DNA from: Verrucomicrobiota bacterium
GTDB taxonomy: Bacteria > Verrucomicrobiota > Verrucomicrobiia > Chthoniobacterales > UBA10450
Direction: 5' to 3'
Assembly (NCBI GenBank): GCA_003218525.1
Contig: QHNU01000135.1
Location: 1 to 5,589, forward strand
Length of the DNA: 5,589 nt
Position 1 is the first letter of the stretch. Every line of letters begins with the position of its first letter. This document shows, in pieces, positions 5,137-5,589 of the stretch. The notes beneath the pieces are model-generated. The model was given only the letters and a program-made list of their open reading frames with translations. It did not search any database and was not told where the DNA came from. The position numbers were made by a program, and so were the translations under genes.

Positions 5137-5589
5137 ATGAGCGACAACACTGCTGTCCTTGAGCACGTGAAGGAACCGGAGGCATCCGAAGCACACACCA
5201 CGCGCGCGATTCTATCTGGACCGGCGGAGGATACGCCCGATCAACCATTCTGGTTCCGGCAACAACGCGAGCAGGGCTGGCAGGACTTCTCATTGCTTCC
5301 TAACCCGACACGCAAAGATCAGCCGTGGCGTTTCTCCAATGTCGATATGCTGAATCTTGCGTCCTATCAATCGGGAAATCCGCCGTCCGATTACGATCGC
5401 GCCGAAATTCTGGAAAAGTCGGTCGCTCTGGACGGCAAATCGGGCCGGCTCATCTTCGCAAACGATCACTTCCTCGAACGCGACGTACTCCCTGAATCGT
5501 TGCGCAAGAGCGGCGTTATTTTTCAGCCGCTGGAACGCGCGCTGACTGAGCATGAAGGACTCGTGCGCAGATACTTCATGACCCAGCCG
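5137..5589 (+). CDS. sufD: SufD, Fe-S cluster assembly protein (N-terminal part, cut by window edge)
   Basis: An open frame of 151 codons runs from ATG 5137 to the right edge without a stop. Residues 36-71 (PFWFRQQREQGWQDF, then PWRFSNVDML) match the SufD N-terminus, where W-R-x-[TS]-x-[IVL] precedes the beta-helix. Residues ~103-146 (GRLIFANDHFLE, then LTEHEGLVRRYFM) match the region reading G-x-L-x-x-x-N-G and H-x-x-L-V-x-x-Y in relatives. SufD is the SufB paralogue that completes the SufBC2D complex and is needed for iron delivery. The first ~30 residues are acidic and poorly conserved. It lies 60 bp after sufB on the same strand, in the place expected for the third complex member. The start has no clear Shine-Dalgarno sequence (TCTGGTAAA precedes ATG), but downstream ATG codons would delete the conserved WRFSNVD segment. 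Confidence 0.9.
   Translation, partial: MSDNTAVLEHVKEPEASEAHTTRAILSGPAEDTPDQPFWFRQQREQGWQDFSLLPNPTRKDQPWRFSNVDMLNLASYQSGNPPSDYDRAEILEKSVALDGKSGRLIFANDHFLERDVLPESLRKSGVIFQPLERALTEHEGLVRRYFMTQP

Overview
The window looks like chromosomal DNA from a Gram-negative, moderately GC-rich bacterium. The style suggests a soil or freshwater Verrucomicrobiota (Chthoniobacterales-like) lineage, but this rests on the general look of the proteins and on the weak Shine-Dalgarno usage, so the assignment is tentative. The decayed lipid A acyltransferase-like gene supports an LPS-bearing relative.

Layout. The left edge (2-190, +) holds the C-terminal end of an unidentified protein with one membrane-like segment. 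A complete tRNA-Gln(UUG) with encoded CCA follows on the minus strand (220-293). The spacer 294-416 contains two strong perfect inverted repeats. Next is a two-gene minus-strand signalling operon. An upstream gene (2320-1538) encodes a histidine-kinase-dimerisation-like helical region followed by a receiver domain. It overlaps by 4 bp (ATGA) a downstream gene (1541-417) encoding a cyclic-nucleotide-binding domain followed by a histidine kinase core. In both proteins the position where the phospho-accepting histidine is expected is occupied by another residue (Gln169 in the kinase, Ser40 in the regulator). The ATP-binding motifs and the receiver aspartate are intact.

The stretch 2321-2891 has no intact gene. 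It contains two 17-bp direct repeats 70 bp apart (2330-2346 and 2400-2416). It also contains, on the minus strand, what I read as the shattered N-terminal part of an LpxL/HtrB-type lipid A acyltransferase gene (about 2800-2412), with several frameshifts and an in-frame TAG. The remnant stops at the outer repeat copy, before the catalytic HX4D motif would appear.

The right half is a plus-strand SUF iron-sulfur cluster assembly operon: sufC (2892-3656), sufB (3661-5076) and the start of sufD (5137 to the window edge). SufB, SufC and SufD form the scaffold/ATPase complex that builds Fe-S clusters. The C-B-D order differs from E. coli (A-B-C-D-S-E) and B. subtilis (C-D-S-U-B). A hairpin sits in the sufB-sufD gap.

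I see no CRISPR array, phage module or intact transposase. The most interesting point is the signalling pair, which keeps its ATPase and receiver parts but appears to have lost both canonical histidines.
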